Part shown: one piece after another, positions 34,571-43,010 of the stretch
Numbering within the stretch: position 1 is the first letter of the stretch
Layout: every line of letters starts with the position of its first letter
NCBI RefSeq assembly: GCF_021044565.1
Contig: NZ_CP087997.1
Span: forward strand, 3,534,001 to 3,598,000
From: Subtercola endophyticus
GTDB lineage: Bacteria > Actinomycetota > Actinomycetes > Actinomycetales > Microbacteriaceae
DNA: 64,000 nucleotides
Direction: 5' to 3'
Translations under genes and position numbers: made by a program
Notes under the pieces: model-generated
What the model saw: only the letters and a program-made list of their open reading frames with translations
What the model was told of the DNA's origin: nothing
Databases searched by the model: none

Positions 34571-34936
34571 TCAGCCGGTGAAGATGCTCGACGCGGCCAC
34601 GGCAGGTGATGAGGTGAGGCCGGCGACGAACAGAAGAACGGCAATCAGAATACCGAGGGCCACTCCGACATACCCGATAAACGTGCCTGCGACTGCGAAC
34701 GAGTAGCCCCGCGAGCCGGTTCGTCTGATCCGTCGGAGCGCGATGTGGCCAACGATCACGGCGCACACGGGTAAGACGAACGAGCAAACGAGAGAAACGA
34801 TCGCGAGCACGTTCATCGGGGGGTGCGTGGTCGGCAGGTAGGGGTTATGCACGTTTCTGGCGAGTGCCGGGTCGAAAGGCGGCGGGGGCGGGAGCTCTGG
34901 CGTGCAGCCAGGTGCGGCCGCGCTCGATTCGGTCAT
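34571..34936 (-). CDS. Small DUF4190-type membrane protein
   Basis: The 121-residue product has a Pro-rich cytoplasmic N-terminus (PPPPPFDPALARNVHNPYLP) and two transmembrane helices around NVLAIVSLVCSFVLPVCAVIVGHIALRRI and YSFAVAGTFIGYVGVALGILI, the layout of DUF4190. GGAG lies 6 nt before the ATG. Function unknown; in actinobacteria such proteins are common in envelope-related neighbourhoods. Confidence 0.75.
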   Translation of the reverse strand: MTESSAAAPGCTPELPPPPPFDPALARNVHNPYLPTTHPPMNVLAIVSLVCSFVLPVCAVIVGHIALRRIRRTGSRGYSFAVAGTFIGYVGVALGILIAVLLFVAGLTSSPAVAASSIFTG

Positions 34937-34982
34937 GGTGCTCCAATGAGTCGGTCGCTGAGGTGGGTGGTTTCATCACTCA

Positions 34983-35534
34983 GTGATGAGACGGTCGAGG
35001 GGGCAGAATGTGACGCCGATGGGTCACTGTTTCGCTGATCGAGGCCCGACCTGCTTGAAGGCCGGCACTCTCGGCGCGCTCACAACTCAGGCTGTGGTGC
35101 TCGGCAACAAGGGGGCCCTGCTGTTCGCTGGTGCTTTGGGTCTAGACAGCCGAAACTGCGACCTGACCGTGTTCAAGCCGGCGTACACCTCGATCGTGAC
35201 CAGCGCGACGCTGACGATGAGCGATGGCACTACTTACACTGGCACGGGGCTCGGTACCGGAACGGGAACCTTTGGTCAGCTCGGAGCGCTCCCGGGCAGC
35301 TTCCTGTTCAACAATATTCATTTCCCGAACGGTGCCTACCTAGCCAACAGCAACCCGGTAAGACCAACGAAGATCAGCGTGATCGTAAACGTGATCCTGA
35401 TTGGGCTACCGGGTCTGATCTCGATCACCTGCCCGGTGGTTCTGACATGGAACTTGAGCGTGTTCGGCGTCGGCACAGTGATCTTCGGCGCGGGTACGAT
35501 CAACTACACCGGCACAGCCACACCGGCATCCTAG
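34983..35534 (+). CDS. Hypothetical beta-rich protein, possibly truncated at the start
   Basis: The frame codes for up to 183 residues, rich in Gly, Thr, Ile and Val (SDGTTYTGTGLGTGTGTF, INYTGTATPAS), as in exported beta proteins, but there is no signal peptide and the first 25 residues look non-coding. The true start is uncertain. It may have lost its 5' part, like its neighbours. Confidence 0.4.
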   Translation: MMRRSRGQNVTPMGHCFADRGPTCLKAGTLGALTTQAVVLGNKGALLFAGALGLDSRNCDLTVFKPAYTSIVTSATLTMSDGTTYTGTGLGTGTGTFGQLGALPGSFLFNNIHFPNGAYLANSNPVRPTKISVIVNVILIGLPGLISITCPVVLTWNLSVFGVGTVIFGAGTINYTGTATPAS

Positions 35535-35535
35535 A

Positions 35536-35973
35536 AGCGCTACGACAGGATGTGGCTCGTGGTTCGGCGCCTCTGCGGGGGTTTGGTGGTCGGTCTCTCT
35601 TGTCGCGACGGGGTTGCTTGTTGCGCTCACCGTATTGGTAGCACGCGTGCTGATTCGAGCAGACGAGGTGAGCTGCAACTGTTTCGGCGCACGTGAGACT
35701 GTGACACGTCGCACGTTCGTTCGGAATGCAGTCCTTAGCGCAGCCGGGATCATGCTACTCATCAGCCCGCCAAGTGGGCCATCACCACTTGTCACGGCCC
35801 TGGGAACGAATCCTGCGCTGGTGGTGGGTGTGTTCCTGGCCGCAGGCGTCGCTGTGCTGCTGACGGTGTTCTCGCGCAGCGCCCAGAACGATGGATTTCC
35901 GGGGCCGCGATCACCCGGCACTGAGGTGCTGGAGATCCCGGCCGTGAGCCTCTTCGACGGCAACAACGCTTAG
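35536..35973 (+). pseudogene. Remnant of a MauE-type membrane protein
   Basis: The frame contains GVWWSVSLVATGLLVALTVLVA, then the typical MauE phrase VSCNCFGARETVTRRTFVRN, two more helices, and an end (PGTEVLEIPAVSLFDG) that looks like the beginning of a thioredoxin-like domain. The first MauE helix and a start codon are missing, and the redoxin part is cut off after about 15 residues. Intact MauE proteins take part in disulfide or cofactor maturation in the membrane. Both ends seem lost here. Confidence 0.55.
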
Positions 35974-36614
35974 GGGTGCGGGGCGTCGGTGAGGATCACG
36001 TTGGTGTTGTTGATGGTTGCCGGGTTTCGGATGAGCACGACCGGGGTCGAGTTGACTGTCGCGTAGCGCTGAGTGATGACGGTCTGGCCGGCGTAGTAGG
36101 GGCTGCTAGAGCGGAAGTAGAAGTTGATCGGGATGTTCGTGGTCGAACCTGTCGCAACCACGGCACCGGTGTAGGTGGATTTGTACACTCGGTAAGTCAC
36201 ACCACTGACCACCCGCGTGGCGCCGGTGTTGGCCAGCGTCGACCACGACGGGTTACTGCCGGGAAGCGCCGTGAAGGTGGGTGCGGGCCAGCCCACTGAG
36301 ATGAGCACTTCGATGTAGACGCCTGCGACGCTGTCGCCGGCTGACGTTCCCGTGACGCGTAGGTATTGAACGGCAGCGCTGGAGCTGCTGGCGTCATATT
36401 GGAGTGCACCGGTCGCGGTCTGGCCTTGAGCGGTCGGGTACCAGCCGACACCGAAGCTTGACTCGATGGCATAGCTCGGAGGAACGACCGACGCGGCGGC
36501 CATGGGTGCGGCGACAGCGATCGCGACGACAGGAATCGACCACGCAGCAGCTTTGGTTACTTGTCGTCGGGTGAGGTCGTCAGCTGATTTTGGGATGCTG
36601 TGTTCGTTGTCCAT
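35970..36614 (-). CDS. Tat-exported hypothetical protein
   Basis: The 214-residue product begins with a Tat signal (DLTRRQVTKAAAWSIPVVAIAVAAP, with twin Arg at residues 16-17) and has a Ser/Thr/Val-rich, beta-type mature part without cysteines. GAGGAAG lies 8 nt before the ATG. The stop overlaps the convergent MauE relic by 4 nt. No family is recognised. Similar proteins occur as surface or pilus-like proteins in actinobacteria, which is only a loose comparison. Confidence 0.7.
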   Translation of the reverse strand: MDNEHSIPKSADDLTRRQVTKAAAWSIPVVAIAVAAPMAAASVVPPSYAIESSFGVGWYPTAQGQTATGALQYDASSSSAAVQYLRVTGTSAGDSVAGVYIEVLISVGWPAPTFTALPGSNPSWSTLANTGATRVVSGVTYRVYKSTYTGAVVATGSTTNIPINFYFRSSSPYYAGQTVITQRYATVNSTPVVLIRNPATINNTNVILTDAPHP

Positions 36615-36753
36615 GTATTTCTTCCTCTTTCTGATGAATAGTTCGGGGGTCGGTTGTTAGAACGGGCGTCGTGGTGAGTGGTGAAGAACCGACACCCGTG
36701 GCTCGGTGCGAGTTCGCCAGTGAATTGCGGCAGGTTCCGAGCATCTGATTCGG

Positions 36754-37728
36754 TCATCCGAGGAGCCTCTCGCTGCCGGCGTTGAGGGCACGGAGATTAT
36801 CGCGGTATTCAGATACTGTCTGGCCGTGCACTGTCAGAAACCGTGCTCTCAATGCCGCAGTGGACGCGAAACCGGTGCGTGCCGCGATCAATGGCAGCGT
36901 CAGCCGCTTCATCGGCGGGGTTTCGATGAGGCGTGTGGCCTCAACGATTCGAGCGTTTGCGATCTCCTTCGCGACCGACGTATCAGCGTCGCTGAACGAG
37001 CGTTGCAAACTCCGCAGCGAGCAGTGCAGCTCTTGGGCCATTCGAGTCGGGCTCAGCAGAGGGTCATCGGCCCGGCGAATGATGAGATCCATAGCTCTCG
37101 CGCGAAGGCCTGCGCTCGCTTCAGTCGGCTCGAGCTCGAAACCGAACGTCTCGAGCAACAAGCCGGTGACCAATTCGTTGAGGGTGCGTTCGATGATGGT
37201 CGCTGAGTTGCCCGAGGTCGGATTCGACGCACGAATGATGGTCGCTGCAAACGCCAAGACCGCGGAGTCGAGGCCGGTGGCACTGGGGGCGATGAGCGGG
37301 CCGTCTGCGACTCGAATACCTCGATTTCTGATCACGCTGGGAGGTATCCCGATCACGAGAGTGGATACGTCAGCGTCGTTCTGGCCGGCGAGGCTGTTCC
37401 GGCTCGTGCTGAGGAACGCGTTGCCTGGGCTCAGCTGGACGGTCTCGCCGAAGCGCGCAGCCACGGTCAGCCCACCACTGAGCAGGAAGCCGAGCTGGTA
37501 GTCGAGATGCGGGCCTCGCTCGGCGGGCTCGATCATCATGGGGCTATGTGAGGTCTGCGTGATCGAGGTTTCACCGAATATCGCACGGCGGGCTTCAAAC
37601 CGGAATGGCACACGGGTGGACACGTAAGTCCCGGCAAACCGAGTCGACGGAACGTCGGCATGGGGGCCAGCTTCCGCTATGCGGTCGAGGATGTGATGCA
37701 TCTGCGGAACGGAGAGTGGTTTCCACAT
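36754..37728 (-). CDS. AraC-family transcriptional regulator
   Basis: The 324-residue protein has an AraC-like N-terminal beta domain (AraC-binding-like type) and a C-terminal double helix-turn-helix from about residue 215 (RMAQELHCSLRSLQRSFSDADTSVAKEI, then LPLIAARTGFASTAALRARFLTVHG). AAGGAG lies 11-12 nt upstream of the ATG. Target genes are not evident; it is divergent from another AraC-type gene. Confidence 0.88.
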   Translation of the reverse strand: MWKPLSVPQMHHILDRIAEAGPHADVPSTRFAGTYVSTRVPFRFEARRAIFGETSITQTSHSPMMIEPAERGPHLDYQLGFLLSGGLTVAARFGETVQLSPGNAFLSTSRNSLAGQNDADVSTLVIGIPPSVIRNRGIRVADGPLIAPSATGLDSAVLAFAATIIRASNPTSGNSATIIERTLNELVTGLLLETFGFELEPTEASAGLRARAMDLIIRRADDPLLSPTRMAQELHCSLRSLQRSFSDADTSVAKEIANARIVEATRLIETPPMKRLTLPLIAARTGFASTAALRARFLTVHGQTVSEYRDNLRALNAGSERLLG

Positions 37729-38060
37729 TGCCGTGCATACTCCTTACCGAATTCGTGATGTCATTTCGCGCCGAGGCCATGACCTCGCGACACAATCTGG
37801 CATGTGAAATCTGCCCAGGTCCGGGGTTTCTCGGAGGTTGGCAGATAGCAAAGCCACATCCGTCACGATTCGGCACCTCGCCCGAAGACCGGCCATGCAG
37901 GGCACGTGCGGCCGTGTCTCATCGGACGGAGTATTCGTGGACACATTGACTGCACGAGCACTGGCCCGGGCCCTCTGATGGCACGTTGGTTCAGGAAACG
38001 AGAACACAGAACGCCCACAGCTATACCGACGCCTAGCAGGGTCGGACGAGTGGAGGAATA
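37729..38060. other. Intergenic region between two divergent AraC-type genes
   Basis: No coding frame looks real in this 332-nt stretch. It contains a short dyad CGAGG-n6-CCTCG (37772-37787), about 44 nt upstream of the minus-strand start, and TCTGCC...GGCAGA further on, either of which might be an operator. GGAGG at 38053 is the ribosome site of the plus-strand gene. Confidence 0.5.
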
Positions 38061-39098
38061 ATGGTGTTGAGCGCGGACGAGTCGTGGGGACTTCGATCGC
38101 ATGAAGCGGGGTCGCCGGTGCCTGAATCGCAAGACGAGCAATTCGGACCGCGTCTTCCGGTTCACGTCGACGCCTCGGGCCGCGCGGGTATTTCCGCGCT
38201 GGCCTGGCATTCACTGATCATCACCGAGCATCCCGACGCATTCCGATCGACGGTAACCGTCGCGGTCTACCCGTCGCTTTCGGTCACCCGAATCCTGCAG
38301 ACACCGGTGCGCGTCGAACGCTCGCAGCAGATCACCGATTCGATCAGGGTCGGTACCATCTTTTGCTTCCTTCGCGCCGGCAGGCTCACGGCCGAACAGG
38401 GTGGAAACACGGTGCGGATGAGCGCCGGTAGTCTGGTGGTGCTCAGCGGATACCAGCCCTATGTGCTCACATCGGAGACATCAGTCGATATGACGCAAGT
38501 GCTGATCTCCCGCGGCAACCTTGTCACCTTCGGGGCGGCCGACTATCGCGGCGGCGTGCGCGAACTACCCCGCACCACCCTGGCGCGCTCAACCTACCAA
38601 TTTCTCTCGACGTTCACCGACGACCTGCCACACCCGGAGACGGCGACGGGCACGTCGTCTGAGCAGGCGTTGCGAGCGATGCTCGCCGGCATACTCAACG
38701 ACGCCTCTGAGACGAGAACGGTCACTGCAGCAGCAGATGTGGCGCGCTCCGTGCACGTGACCGACTACATCAACACCCACAGCCGCGACGCGACACTGTC
38801 GCCAGATACTGTCGCGGCCGCGTTGAATGTCTCACTCCGTCAGGTGCAACGCGATCTCGCGTCGTCGAACAGCACCTTCACCGAAAAGGTCAGAGCGCGC
38901 CGGCTGCGCGACGCCATCGACCTGCTCCGCGATCCGAGCTGGGCCGGCACGACTCTCGACGTCATCGCCGCGACCACGGGGTTCGGTACTCTGTCTCGCA
39001 TGCGGCGGGCGTTCCAGGCCGTGCACAGCAGCACACCGCAGTCTTTCCGGGCGAACATACCGCCCACCGGCAACGCTGGGATCAGTTCTCCGTTCTGA
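38061..39098 (+). CDS. AraC-family transcriptional regulator
   Basis: The 345-residue protein has an AraC_binding_2-type sensor half and a C-terminal AraC DNA-binding half from about residue 230 (VAAALNVSLRQVQRDLASSNSTFTEKVRARRL, then LDVIAATTGFGTLSRMRRAFQAVHSSTPQSFR). GGAGGAATA precedes the ATG. It is related in plan to the divergent regulator at 36754 but not a close copy. No effector or target is evident. Confidence 0.88.
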   Translation: MVLSADESWGLRSHEAGSPVPESQDEQFGPRLPVHVDASGRAGISALAWHSLIITEHPDAFRSTVTVAVYPSLSVTRILQTPVRVERSQQITDSIRVGTIFCFLRAGRLTAEQGGNTVRMSAGSLVVLSGYQPYVLTSETSVDMTQVLISRGNLVTFGAADYRGGVRELPRTTLARSTYQFLSTFTDDLPHPETATGTSSEQALRAMLAGILNDASETRTVTAAADVARSVHVTDYINTHSRDATLSPDTVAAALNVSLRQVQRDLASSNSTFTEKVRARRLRDAIDLLRDPSWAGTTLDVIAATTGFGTLSRMRRAFQAVHSSTPQSFRANIPPTGNAGISSPF

Positions 39099-39447
39099 CG
39101 CCGGGCTCGGGCTGCAGCTGCTCTCAACCAGTGCCGGCACGGTATCGCGTCAATTTCGTCGCTGGTTTCTGCCATGGTGCCGACAACGTCGTTCGATGGC
39201 TGCCGGTGGACGTTAGCGTGAACCCGTCACGATCGTGCCAACCGGAACGTTCCACGCAACCGGCTTTGGCGATTCGTGCTAGGCGGATCACACCGATTCG
39301 TGAAGGCAGGGCACGTCGGATTCGGGTTCCGGTGCCCTGCTCTACCGCCCCCGATCCGCGGCAAGGCTCTCTGTTGGCTACCTCAGTCGGCCGCAGGAGT
39401 GTGACCAAAATGCAGGCGCGTCGCTGACATTCTGAATCTGGTGGCCG
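39099..39447. other. Intergenic region between convergent genes, with a hairpin
   Basis: No gene is seen here. GCAGGGCAC (39306-39314) pairs exactly with GTGCCCTGC (39332-39340), a 9-bp stem with a 17-nt loop and no T tract, a possible bidirectional terminator. CGATTCGTG occurs twice near 39270 and 39294. Confidence 0.5.
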
Positions 39448-40116
39448 TCAGTACGCTCCGCGACCGCCGAGCACGGCGCGGGCCGTCTTGGCGAGGATGC
39501 GCGCGTCGGTGCGAAGTGACTGCGTTTCGACGTACAGCAGATCTAGTCGAACTGACTCCTCCCAACTCAGTGTCGATCTGCCGCTCACCTGCCAAAGCCC
39601 GGTCAGTCCAGGCTTGACATGGAACCGGCGGTGCACGTGCGGCTCATAATGTTCGACCTCGGACCGGAGCGGTGGGCGCGGCCCTACGAACGACATATCC
39701 CCCCGAAGCACGTTGACCAACTGTGGAAGTTCGTCAATCGAGTAACGGCGGAGGAACCGGCCCACACTCGTGATCCGCGGGTCATGCGTCATTTTGAACA
39801 GCACCGAGTTGCCCGCCGAGGCGTCCGCTGTGCGCTCCCGCGCGCTCTCCAGGTCGCCCAGCCTCGCTTCGGCGTCAACGACCATCGTGCGGAACTTCAG
39901 CATCGAGAAGGAGCGACCGTGCAAACCAACTCGGCGTTGCCGGAACAGCACCGGCCCATCACTGCTTGTTTTCACCGCAACCGCGGTCACAGCGAAGACA
40001 GGCGCCAATCCAATCAAGAGCAGCAACGCTGCAACAGAGTCGGTCGCCGACCGCGCCACAGCGACTCGCTGCGGGGTGTAGTTGGTGGTGACGCTCTGAT
40101 GGGCGATGTCGGGCAT
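39448..40116 (-). CDS. Sugar transferase (monotopic phosphoglycosyl transferase)
   Basis: The 222-residue protein has one membrane segment (SVAALLLLIGLAPVFAVTAVAVK) and the polyprenyl-phosphate sugar-1-phosphate transferase core: GPVLFRQRRVGLHGRSFSMLKFRTM, FLRRYSIDELPQLVNVLRGDMSFVGPRPP and the end KPGLTGLWQVSGR. It would start an exopolysaccharide or glycan by loading a sugar phosphate onto undecaprenyl phosphate. No other glycan genes are nearby, so it is orphaned. Start taken at 40116; an in-frame ATG at 40170 is also possible. Confidence 0.88.
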   Translation of the reverse strand: MPDIAHQSVTTNYTPQRVAVARSATDSVAALLLLIGLAPVFAVTAVAVKTSSDGPVLFRQRRVGLHGRSFSMLKFRTMVVDAEARLGDLESARERTADASAGNSVLFKMTHDPRITSVGRFLRRYSIDELPQLVNVLRGDMSFVGPRPPLRSEVEHYEPHVHRRFHVKPGLTGLWQVSGRSTLSWEESVRLDLLYVETQSLRTDARILAKTARAVLGGRGAY

Positions 40117-40361
40117 CCGGTAAGCCTGCCTATTCTTCGTGCCCCGGTTCGGGTAACCAGATTCCAGCACCGAGAAAAGCTACCGCCGTACATGGTGCTT
40201 CGGTCACGCTTGGCGCGGAATGGGACTCAACGCGGCAGATTCCAGAACCTACTGTTCTGCGCCCGCGCTAGATCAGCGTCACGAATCGAACAAAACCGCG
40301 TCCTTCCTGTCGAGCAGCTACCCGGCCCTCAGCCACCTCGAAGATCGGAAGTCCCCACTCC

Positions 40362-40832
40362 ATGAACCCTTTCCTCTCCCTACTCCCGGTCGGCGTCATC
40401 GGCGCCGCCGTGCTCGTCGGGCTATTGGTCGGGCTCGCAGTCGCCAAGAGTCCGTTGAAGCGAAGCCAACACAGAACCCGAACGGTGCTGGTCAAAGCAG
40501 TCATCAACGCAGGCCGCACCGCTGCACGGTGGCCGACACTCAACGAGGGCGAACGTAGCGCCGCCAAGAACCAGGCAGCGCGTCTCGACTTCATGGTCCG
40601 GGTGTCAGGTCTCCGCGGCGCGAACACAGTTGCTTCCTGGACGAGGCACAAGCTCAGCCAGATTCGCCGAGACGCAATGAATGGTCACCCTGACGAAGAC
40701 CTGTTGGCCGACTTCGAAACGCAGCTCAGCGCATGGCACCAGCATCCAAGCCGCCGGACGGCGCTATTCCGCGACTACGTCGAACTCTGGGAACGCACAG
40801 CGATCGGCCTGGAATTGGACGTGCGGCTCTAA
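40362..40832 (+). CDS. Hypothetical membrane-anchored protein
   Basis: The 156-residue product has one N-terminal transmembrane helix (LLPVGVIGAAVLVGLLVGLAVA) and a basic, mainly helical cytosolic part. No family is recognised. It stands alone behind the divergent sugar transferase and is followed by about 265 nt without a gene. Confidence 0.55.
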   Translation: MNPFLSLLPVGVIGAAVLVGLLVGLAVAKSPLKRSQHRTRTVLVKAVINAGRTAARWPTLNEGERSAAKNQAARLDFMVRVSGLRGANTVASWTRHKLSQIRRDAMNGHPDEDLLADFETQLSAWHQHPSRRTALFRDYVELWERTAIGLELDVRL

Positions 40833-41052
40833 TTATCCGAGCGCCACCGCACTGGCGTCTTTACTGTCTCCAGATCACGGCCTCGAATAGCGACGATGTC
40901 AAGCTCTTCGAAGGTAGCAACGCCTTAGTCGCGCGAATCATTGACGATGGTCGAGAAGAAGAGCTATGGCACGTCGCAAGTCGGCAGTCACCGGCGGCCA
41001 GCGCCAGTAACAAGCCATTCATCAGGCCGAGGCGCGCTGTTACTCTGCGGAA

Positions 41053-41070
41053 ACGTCTGCGCGCAGACGT
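41053..41070. promoter_or_regulatory. Perfect 18-bp palindrome, probable operator
   Basis: ACGTCTGCGCGCAGACGT is its own reverse complement. It covers the expected -35 position of the promoter for the HAD gene at 41098 (-10 box CAGAAT at 41086-41091), a strong setting for a repressor site. Confidence 0.55.
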
Positions 41071-41085
41071 CATCGAGCGAGCCGT

Positions 41086-41091
41086 CAGAAT
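41086..41091 (+). promoter_or_regulatory. -10 box CAGAAT for a leaderless start
   Basis: CAGAAT plus 6 nt precedes the ATG at 41098. Confidence 0.4.
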
Positions 41092-41097
41092 GAGTGG

Positions 41098-41775
41098 ATG
41101 AACGGTTCCGAGGTTTCGCCCGAGCGTCGCACTCCTGCAGCGGTGCTCTGGGACATGGACGGCACCATCGTCGACACCGAAGAGTATTGGACGCAGGCTG
41201 CAGAAGAGATCGTTCGCGCGTGGGTGCCGGGCGGGCATCCTCGTCTCGCCAACACTCTGGTGGGAATGAGCCTGCCCGACGGGGCTGCCGCGCTGCAGCG
41301 GCTGGGGGTACCGCTCAGTATTGACGAGATTGTGCAGGCGCAGTTGCAGCTCGTCATCGAGAAGGTCACGCGTCACGGTCTCGTGTGGCGGCCCGGTGCG
41401 CGTGAGCTTCTTGCCGAGTTGAACAGCGCCGGAACGCCGCTGGCGCTCGTCACGATGTCGTTTCAGGCGTTCACCGAGCTGGTGGTCGCGGCGCTTCCAG
41501 AAAACACGTTCGCTGCCCTGGTTTCGGGCGATCTGGTCGAGCACGGCAAGCCGCATGCCGAGCCGTATCTGGTGGCCGCGAGGATGCTCGGGGTCGAGCC
41601 GGGCGACTGCGTCGCCATCGAGGATTCGCCGATCGGCCTCGAGTCGGCGCGGGCGGCGGGGGTTTCGACCATCGGGGTTGCGTGTTACGTGAATCTCGAC
41701 GGTTCCGACGCCGATGCGCTGTGGAGCACACTGCTCGGGCGGGGTCTGGAAGACCTGAGATTGCCGCTCGAATAA
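41098..41775 (+). CDS. HAD hydrolase, beta-phosphoglucomutase-like
   Basis: The 225-residue protein has WDMDGTIVDTE near residue 18, a C1-type helical cap, the Thr motif VTMS, the Lys region HGKPHAEPY and EDSPIGLESARAAG near residue 180. This is the phosphatase/phosphoglucomutase-like group acting on small phosphorylated metabolites. It stands before the flavin-dependent monooxygenase gene, but a promoter-like gap separates them. Confidence 0.92.
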   Translation: MNGSEVSPERRTPAAVLWDMDGTIVDTEEYWTQAAEEIVRAWVPGGHPRLANTLVGMSLPDGAAALQRLGVPLSIDEIVQAQLQLVIEKVTRHGLVWRPGARELLAELNSAGTPLALVTMSFQAFTELVVAALPENTFAALVSGDLVEHGKPHAEPYLVAARMLGVEPGDCVAIEDSPIGLESARAAGVSTIGVACYVNLDGSDADALWSTLLGRGLEDLRLPLE

Positions 41776-41859
41776 GGCCGGAAACAAACCATTCATGGAA
41801 CAGGAAAGCACGTTAACACCGCGGAAACGTGCGAGGCCGGGTCGCCTTCGATGCCCCAG

Positions 41860-41865
41860 GATACT
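41860..41865 (+). promoter_or_regulatory. -10 box GATACT for a leaderless start
   Basis: GATACT plus 6 nt precedes the ATG at 41872 and supports that start over the in-frame codon at 41851. Confidence 0.45.
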
Positions 41866-41871
41866 GAAGAG

Positions 41872-42984
41872 ATGAACGCGATTTTCAGCGACAACAAGCT
41901 CAAGTTGGGTCTTTTCGGCACGAACGGCGGCGCCACGCTGTCGAAGGTGCCCGAGGTTTGGCGGCCCACCTGGAAGCAGATCGTCGAGACCGCCGTTCTG
42001 GCCGATCGGGCCGGCTTCGAGGCCCAGCTCGCCTACGCGCGTTGGAAGGGCTACATTCCCGGCGACCCCACGCAGGGCCCAGGAATCGTGATGGATCCGT
42101 TCACGTGGGCGGCGGGGCTCTCTCAGCTCACAAGCTATTCGACACTGATCGCGACGACGCATGCCACGACGATGCACCCGATCACCGCCGCGAAGCAGAC
42201 TGCGACCCTCGACCACATGTCGAATGGTCGGTTTGCGCTCAATATCGTCGGTGGCTGGAACAAGCTCGAACTCGACATGTTCGGCACCCCCATCAAGGAG
42301 CACGACGCTCGTTATGAAGAGCTCGACGAGTGGTGGGCGATCCTGAAGAAGCTCTGGACTTCAGAAGACGAGTTCGACTTCGACGGCGAGTACTTCACGA
42401 TCGTCGAGGGGATGTCGCGGCCGCAGCCCTTGCAGAAGCCGCACCCGCCCATTCTTAACGCGGGCGGCTCACCCCGAGGAATGCGCTTCGCAACAGAGCA
42501 CGCCGACGTGTGCTTTGTCATTCCACAGGTCGGCGCGCTCGACAAGGTGCGCGGTCAAGTCGACGCCTACAAGAACGCCGCGCGCGAGCACGGCCGCGAG
42601 GTGCAGGTGTGGACCTACTGCGCCGTCTCGCAGCGCGATACCCGCCAAGAGGCCGAAGACTACCTGCACTATTTCGCCGTCGAAATGGAAGAGACTGAGC
42701 TCGTCGACGCCTGGTCGGCGGGCCTTCTCGCCCAGACGAAAATCGTCGACCCCGCCGTGATGAGTGAGTATCGCCAGCGTTTCGCGGCCGGTTCGGGCGG
42801 CCCCATTCTGGTCGGTGACGCCGTCGACATCGCCGATCAGATGCAAGAACTTAACGAGCTGGGCATCGACGGCATTCTGCTCACCTGGCCCGACTTCTCT
42901 GACGGGGTCAAGCGCATCGTGGCCGAGGGCGGCGTGCTCGCTGAGCTCGAGCGCCGCGGTCTTCGCCAGCCCTTCCGCGGCTGA
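41872..42984 (+). CDS. Luciferase-like (LLM class) flavin-dependent monooxygenase
   Basis: The 370-residue protein follows the bacterial-luciferase TIM-barrel pattern of the RutA/SfnG group: KLGLFGTNGGATLSK at the start, TTHATTMHPITAAKQTATLDHMSNGRFALNIVGGWN near residues 95-130, and GIDGILLTWPDFSDGVKRI near the end. It needs FMNH2 supplied by a separate reductase, none of which is adjacent. Possible substrates are dimethylsulfone-like compounds, alkanesulfonates or pyrimidines; the sequence does not decide. Confidence 0.88.
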   Translation: MNAIFSDNKLKLGLFGTNGGATLSKVPEVWRPTWKQIVETAVLADRAGFEAQLAYARWKGYIPGDPTQGPGIVMDPFTWAAGLSQLTSYSTLIATTHATTMHPITAAKQTATLDHMSNGRFALNIVGGWNKLELDMFGTPIKEHDARYEELDEWWAILKKLWTSEDEFDFDGEYFTIVEGMSRPQPLQKPHPPILNAGGSPRGMRFATEHADVCFVIPQVGALDKVRGQVDAYKNAAREHGREVQVWTYCAVSQRDTRQEAEDYLHYFAVEMEETELVDAWSAGLLAQTKIVDPAVMSEYRQRFAAGSGGPILVGDAVDIADQMQELNELGIDGILLTWPDFSDGVKRIVAEGGVLAELERRGLRQPFRG

Positions 42985-43010
42985 GCGCGCCGCGCTGGAT
43001 TAGTTGTCGG

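Noticed and set aside
40833..41052. Small coding frame behind the hypothetical membrane protein
   Set aside because: Frames are short, lack ribosome sites and motifs, and the composition looks non-coding.
33095..41100. Integrated island with tRNA-Ser as attachment site
   Set aside because: No integrase gene and no second copy of the tRNA 3' end were found, so only the decay is reported.
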